A stretch of DNA of 64,000 bases, from contig NZ_LMQP01000001.1 of assembly GCF_001425405.1 (NCBI RefSeq), positions 227,801-291,800 of the forward strand, read 5' to 3'. Each line of letters opens with the position of its first letter. The stretch's first letter is position 1. The position numbers and the translations under genes are program-made. The notes beneath the pieces were generated by a model. That model did no database searches and was not told the origin of the DNA. It saw nothing but the letters and a program-made list of their open reading frames with translations. The DNA comes from Sphingomonas sp. Leaf412. Its GTDB lineage: Bacteria > Pseudomonadota > Alphaproteobacteria > Sphingomonadales > Sphingomonadaceae. Below, piece by piece: positions 60,314 to 64,000 of the stretch.

Positions 60314-61399
60314 ATGGCGACCCATTACCAGCGCGCGCTGATCGGCGACGAGAGCCTGACGCCGACCAGTTCGGCGGGCCTCACCTTCCCGTTCGGCGAT
60401 CGCGCGCCGCAACCCGGCGAGCTGCTGACCGTCGCGCCCGGCATCCGCTGGTGGCGCGTGCCGATGTCGGGACCGCTGAAGCACGTCAACGGCCTGATCC
60501 TGGATGATGGCGACGGCCTGCTCGCGATCGACACCGGCACCGCCTCGCCGCGGTCGACCGAGGCGTGGAACGCGATCCTCGACGGCCCGCTCGCGGGGCA
60601 GCGGATCACGCGCATCCTGTGCACGCACATGCACCCCGACCATATCGGGCTGGCGGGCTGGCTGGCGCGGCGGTTCGACGACGCGCCGATCCTGATGACG
60701 CGCACCGAATGGCTGATGGCGCGGATGCTGTCGTCGGACAGCCGCGACGAGGTGCCCCCGGAACAGATCGCCTTCTGGCGCGCCTGCGGGTGGAGCCCGG
60801 AACAGATCGCGAGCGCGGAGAAGGGCGGCTTCGCGCGCTTCGGAAAGATGATCGCGCGCCTGCCGCTGGGCTTCACGCGCATCCGCGACGGCGAGACGCT
60901 GTCGATCGGCGGATCGGACTGGGAAGTGGTCGTCGGCAGCGGGCACAGCCCCGAACATGCGTGCCTGCTCGACCGCGAGCGCCGCATCCTGATCGCGGGG
61001 GACCAGGTTTTGCCGCGGATCAGCAGCAACGTGTCGCTCCACGTCAACGAACCGGGCGCGGACCCGCTGGGCGAATGGCTCGATTCGATCGCGCGCTTCC
61101 GCCTCCTGCCCGACGACCTGCTGGTCCTGCCCGGCCACGGCGATCCCTTCCACGGGCTGCACGCCCGGCTCGACGCGCTGGCGACCGAGCATCGCGACCG
61201 GCTCGACACGCTGGCGGCGCATATCGAAACCCCGCGCCGCGCCGCCGACTGTTTCCCGCAATTGTTCCGTCGCCCGATCGGCCCCGACGTCATCGGCATG
61301 GCGACCGGCGAGGCATTGGCGCACCTGCGCCATCTGGAGGCGACCGGCCGCGCCCGGCGCGAGGACCGCGACGGCGTGTGGTGGTATTCGCGGGCCTGA
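60314..61399 (+). CDS. Metallo-beta-lactamase-fold hydrolase
   Basis: The 361-residue MBL-fold enzyme has the zinc motif CTHMHPDHIGLAG (HxHxDH), plus GSGHSPEHACL, IAGDQVLPRISSN with the bridging Asp, and PGHGDPF with a late His. The extended C-terminal helical part (about 270-361) is typical of the glyoxalase II-like/LACTB2-like group. The substrate is unknown; thioesters are common ones. It is separated by 17 bases from the next gene. Confidence 0.92.
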   Translation: MATHYQRALIGDESLTPTSSAGLTFPFGDRAPQPGELLTVAPGIRWWRVPMSGPLKHVNGLILDDGDGLLAIDTGTASPRSTEAWNAILDGPLAGQRITRILCTHMHPDHIGLAGWLARRFDDAPILMTRTEWLMARMLSSDSRDEVPPEQIAFWRACGWSPEQIASAEKGGFARFGKMIARLPLGFTRIRDGETLSIGGSDWEVVVGSGHSPEHACLLDRERRILIAGDQVLPRISSNVSLHVNEPGADPLGEWLDSIARFRLLPDDLLVLPGHGDPFHGLHARLDALATEHRDRLDTLAAHIETPRRAADCFPQLFRRPIGPDVIGMATGEALAHLRHLEATGRARREDRDGVWWYSRA

Positions 61400-61416
61400 A
61401 GGTCCATGTAGCGGTC

Positions 61417-62178
61417 GTGCGTCGTCCCCTGCCCCAGATCGTCCGCGTCATCGACCTCGAAACGACCGGCTCCGCCCCGCCCGCGCACGGGGTGTGCGAG
61501 GTCGGCTGGCAGGACGTGGCGCTCGGCCCCGACGGCCGCTGGGAATTATATGGCGAGGGCGGCAACCGGCTGGTCAATCCCGGCCGCTCGATGCCCCCGA
61601 TCACGCAGGCGATCCACCACATCCGCGACGAGGACGTGGCCGACGCGCCGTGGTGGCACGACGTCGCGCGACAGGTCCTCGATCCCTACCCCCGCCGCGT
61701 CGCGCTGGCCGCGCATCGCTCCGCGTTCGAGGAGCAGTTCTGCACGCCCGCGATGACGCATGGCGCGGACTGGATCTGCACGTGGAAATGCGCGCTGCGG
61801 CTGTGGCCCGACAGCCCGTCCTTCTCGAACCAGGTGCTGCGCTACTGGCGCAAGCCCGACGGGCTGGACCACGACCGCGGCCTGCCCGCGCATCGCGCCT
61901 TCCCCGACGCCTATGTCACCGCGCACCATCTGCGCGACCAGCTGAACGAGGCGTCGGTCGCGCAACTGGTCGAATGGACCAGCCAGCCCGGCCTGCTCCC
62001 CCGCGTCCGCTACGGCCCCGACCGCGGCAAGGACTGGCGCGAGATCGAGGAGGAAAGCCTCGTGAAGTTCATGACCGATCGCGACCCCGACATCCGCTTC
62101 ACCGCGGAAACCGAAATGGCGCGCCGCCGCGGCGGCGGCCATGTCGGCCGCGCCACCGCGCAGGAACTGCTGCTGTAG
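61417..62178 (+). CDS. DEDDh 3'-5' exonuclease-like protein (DnaQ fold)
   Basis: The 253-residue protein opens with the exonuclease I motif RVIDLETTGSAP (Asp and Glu), followed by AHRSAFEEQF as an Exo II-like segment and HRAFPDAYVTAHHLRDQ as the Exo III-like segment with His and Asp. The N-terminal domain is followed by a shorter C-terminal helix-rich part. It begins at GTG 61417. Exo II lacks the usual Asn-x-x-x-Phe-Asp (Glu at the Asp site), so activity is uncertain. Confidence 0.82.
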   Translation: MRRPLPQIVRVIDLETTGSAPPAHGVCEVGWQDVALGPDGRWELYGEGGNRLVNPGRSMPPITQAIHHIRDEDVADAPWWHDVARQVLDPYPRRVALAAHRSAFEEQFCTPAMTHGADWICTWKCALRLWPDSPSFSNQVLRYWRKPDGLDHDRGLPAHRAFPDAYVTAHHLRDQLNEASVAQLVEWTSQPGLLPRVRYGPDRGKDWREIEEESLVKFMTDRDPDIRFTAETEMARRRGGGHVGRATAQELLL

Positions 62179-62223
62179 GTCGTCACTGGCGCCGACGTGC
62201 CAGTCACGCTACCGCCCGTCGCG

Positions 62224-63738
62224 ATGGTCCGCCGCCCGCTTCCCTTCGTCGTCGTCCGGGAAGGATCGATCGGGCGTCGCCTCGCCCTCTTCATGATCCT
62301 GGGCTTCGTCGCGCTGATCGGGGCGGGGGGTGCCGCGACCTGGGTGATGAGCGAGAACGAGCGCCATGCGCGCATGGTCGCGCACACCTATCAGGTGGAG
62401 AACGCCATCCTCGATTCGCGCCGCCTGATCGAGCAGGCGGAGACGACGCGGCGCGGCTTCCTGCTGATGCCCGAGGACCGCGGCTTCCTGCGCTCCTATC
62501 GCGAGGCGGCGGCGCAGCTTCCCGCCGCGCTGGCGCGGTTGCGGGCGCTGACCGGCGACAATCCGCGGCAACAGGCGCAGGGCGCGGCGATCGGGCGCGC
62601 GGTCGCGGCGCTGGCGGCACGGCGCGAGGATACCGTGGCGATGGTCGCGAACGGCGACGCCGCCGCCGGGCTCGCCGCCTTCCGCCGCGACGACGAATCG
62701 GCGCGGTTGCGCACGATCCGCGCCGGGTTCGACCGGATGCTGGCGGAGGAGCGGCGCCTGCTGGCGCAGCGCGACGCGGCGCTTCGGGCCAGCGAGCGGT
62801 TGTTCTACGCCGTCGTGGCGCTCGCCGGCCTGCTGCTGGTCGGGGTCGCGCTCGTCTCCCTCGCGACGATCCTGGCCTACACGCGCGATCTCGCCCGCTC
62901 GCGCGACGCGCTGTCGCAGATGAACGAAGGGCTGGAGGGGATCGTGGCGGAGCGCACGTCGGACCTGACCCGCGCGAACGACGAGATCCAGCGGTTCGCC
63001 TATATCGTCAGCCACGACCTGCGCTCCCCGTTGGTGAACGTCATGGGCTTCACCGCCGAACTGGAAGGGGCGGCGGGCACGCTGCGCGGCCTGGTCGAGC
63101 GTGCGGAGGAGCACGCGCCCGATCTGGTGACGCAGGACGACCGCCTGGCCGCGCGGGAGGATCTGCCCGAGGCGATCGGCTTCATCCGGTCGTCGACGCA
63201 GAAGATGGACCGGCTCATCACCGCGATCCTGCAATTGTCCCGCCATGGCCGCCGCGTGCTGACCCCCGAACCGATCGACCTGGCGCAGATGGTCGCGGGC
63301 ATCGGCGACACGCTGGCGCACCGGCTGGATTCGGCGGACGCCGTCCTGGCGATCGACGGGACGCTGCCCGTCATGGTGACCGACCGCTTCTCGATCGACC
63401 AGATCCTGTCGAACCTGATCGAGAATGCGGTGAAATACCTGCGCCGCGGCGTTCCCGGCCGGATCGTCGTGCGCGGGCATCGCGCGGGCGCGCGCGCGAT
63501 CCTGGAAGTGGCGGACAACGGCCGCGGCATCGACGCGCGCGATCACGATCGCGTCTTCGACCTGTTCCGCCGTTCGGGGACGCAGGACGTGGCGGGCGAG
63601 GGGATCGGCCTGGCCACCGTCCGCGCGCTGGCGTTCCGCCTGGGCGGAACGATCGACGTGACATCCACGCCCGGACAGGGCACCACTTTCCGCCTCAATC
63701 TACCCCTTACCCTCGACGCGCAGGAAAACCGGGAATGA
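62224..63738 (+). CDS. CHASE3-type sensor histidine kinase
   Basis: The 504-residue kinase has a first membrane segment (about 21-41), a periplasmic CHASE3-like helical domain (about 42-190), a second membrane segment (about 195-217), a coiled linker and a HisKA domain with FAYIVSHDLRSPLVNV (phospho-acceptor His264). The HATPase part has NLIENAVKYL, VADNGRGID and GEGIGLATVRAL. ATG 62224 is preferred; GTG 62197 is an upstream choice. Its stop overlaps the ATG of the response regulator, so the two are translated together. The signal is unknown. Confidence 0.93.
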   Translation: MVRRPLPFVVVREGSIGRRLALFMILGFVALIGAGGAATWVMSENERHARMVAHTYQVENAILDSRRLIEQAETTRRGFLLMPEDRGFLRSYREAAAQLPAALARLRALTGDNPRQQAQGAAIGRAVAALAARREDTVAMVANGDAAAGLAAFRRDDESARLRTIRAGFDRMLAEERRLLAQRDAALRASERLFYAVVALAGLLLVGVALVSLATILAYTRDLARSRDALSQMNEGLEGIVAERTSDLTRANDEIQRFAYIVSHDLRSPLVNVMGFTAELEGAAGTLRGLVERAEEHAPDLVTQDDRLAAREDLPEAIGFIRSSTQKMDRLITAILQLSRHGRRVLTPEPIDLAQMVAGIGDTLAHRLDSADAVLAIDGTLPVMVTDRFSIDQILSNLIENAVKYLRRGVPGRIVVRGHRAGARAILEVADNGRGIDARDHDRVFDLFRRSGTQDVAGEGIGLATVRALAFRLGGTIDVTSTPGQGTTFRLNLPLTLDAQENRE

Positions 63739-64000
63739 ACGCACCCCAATCCGTCGGAATCGTGATGATCGAGGACGACGAAGGTCACGCCCGGTTGATC
63801 GAGAAGAACATCCGCCGCGCGGGCATCATGAACGAGATCAGGCATTTCACCGACGGGACGAGCGCGCTCGACTATATCTTCAACGATACCGGCGGCCCCG
63901 CGCTGAACGGGCCCGCGCTGGTCTTGCTGGACCTGAACCTTCCCGACATGAGCGGCACCGACATCCTGGCGCGGATCAAGGGGTCGGACGGCCCGGTGAA
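63735..64000 (+). CDS. Response regulator receiver protein, 3' end outside the window
   Basis: The first 88 residues are visible. They form a receiver domain: VMIEDDEGHARLIEKN with the acidic pair (Asp14, Asp15), and LVLLDLNLPDMSGTDIL with phospho-acceptor Asp66. The sequence IRRAGIMNEIRHFTDGTSALDYIF is like the small Rcp1-type regulators that pair with CHASE3 kinases. ATGA overlap with the kinase stop (63735-63738). Confidence 0.93.
   Translation, partial: MNAPQSVGIVMIEDDEGHARLIEKNIRRAGIMNEIRHFTDGTSALDYIFNDTGGPALNGPALVLLDLNLPDMSGTDILARIKGSDGPV

Overview
The window is chromosomal DNA of about 70% GC from a sphingomonad alphaproteobacterium (Sphingomonas or a close relative). The evidence is the gene content (NrdR downstream of glyA, DivK beside a DUF3572 gene, a DUF1013/TrcR-type regulator, a DUF1192 gene), the heavy use of ATGA start/stop overlaps, the start codons (ATG with several GTG), and the small palindromic repeats scattered between genes. 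All calls come from reading the sequence; no database search was run.

Layout. 1-2079: the start of a class A penicillin-binding protein, divergent from an NADPH-dependent FMN reductase. 2136-12088: one long plus-strand cluster, mostly translationally coupled, with a D-aminoacylase-type amidohydrolase, an unknown protein, an APH-like kinase, a small unknown protein, a two-domain family III CoA-transferase, a crotonase, a thiolase-like protein and a CoA-ester lyase; it looks like an undescribed acyl-CoA catabolic route. 12623-15036: rpiB, glyA, a small protein and nrdR. 15152-18954: an unusual GIY-YIG/TrmJ fusion convergent with ppc. 19211-25026: an EF-hand lipoprotein, an HNH nuclease, an M24 peptidase, tRNA-Thr(GGT) and an S9 peptidase. 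25048-28043: ubiG, lysC and a Fic toxin-antitoxin-like pair of lower GC. 28084-31378: YjbQ, a nitronate-monooxygenase-like enzyme, a CrtB-type synthase and a LOG-family protein. 31533-40324: a large secreted unknown, a FAD enzyme, two polytopic membrane proteins and a FemAB/GNAT-like protein. 40357-43787: dps, a GDT1-like membrane protein, rpmG, divK, a DUF3572 gene and a HAD phosphatase. 43788-44810: a gene-free block of long palindromic repeats. 44811-49934: RidA, an ATP-dependent DNA ligase, a DMT transporter and an acyl-CoA synthetase. 49998-54420: a diguanylate cyclase, clpA and a DUF1192 protein. 54501-57233: a quinone reductase, then a lower-GC patch with a putative zinc metalloprotease and a secreted protein. 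57450-59334: an LpxH-like phosphoesterase and a glycosyltransferase. 59427-64000: a TrcR-like regulator, an MBL hydrolase, a DEDDh exonuclease, and a CHASE3-type histidine kinase with its response regulator, cut by the window edge.

The most noteworthy items are the in-frame GIY-YIG/TrmJ fusion whose linker is a translated intergenic palindrome, the roughly 297-bp spaced array of long palindromes at 43.8-44.8 kb with a relative at 30.6 kb, the Fic pair whose antitoxin-like partner has Gly where the inhibitory Glu is expected, and the zincin gene whose ribosome binding site lies inside a strong hairpin.
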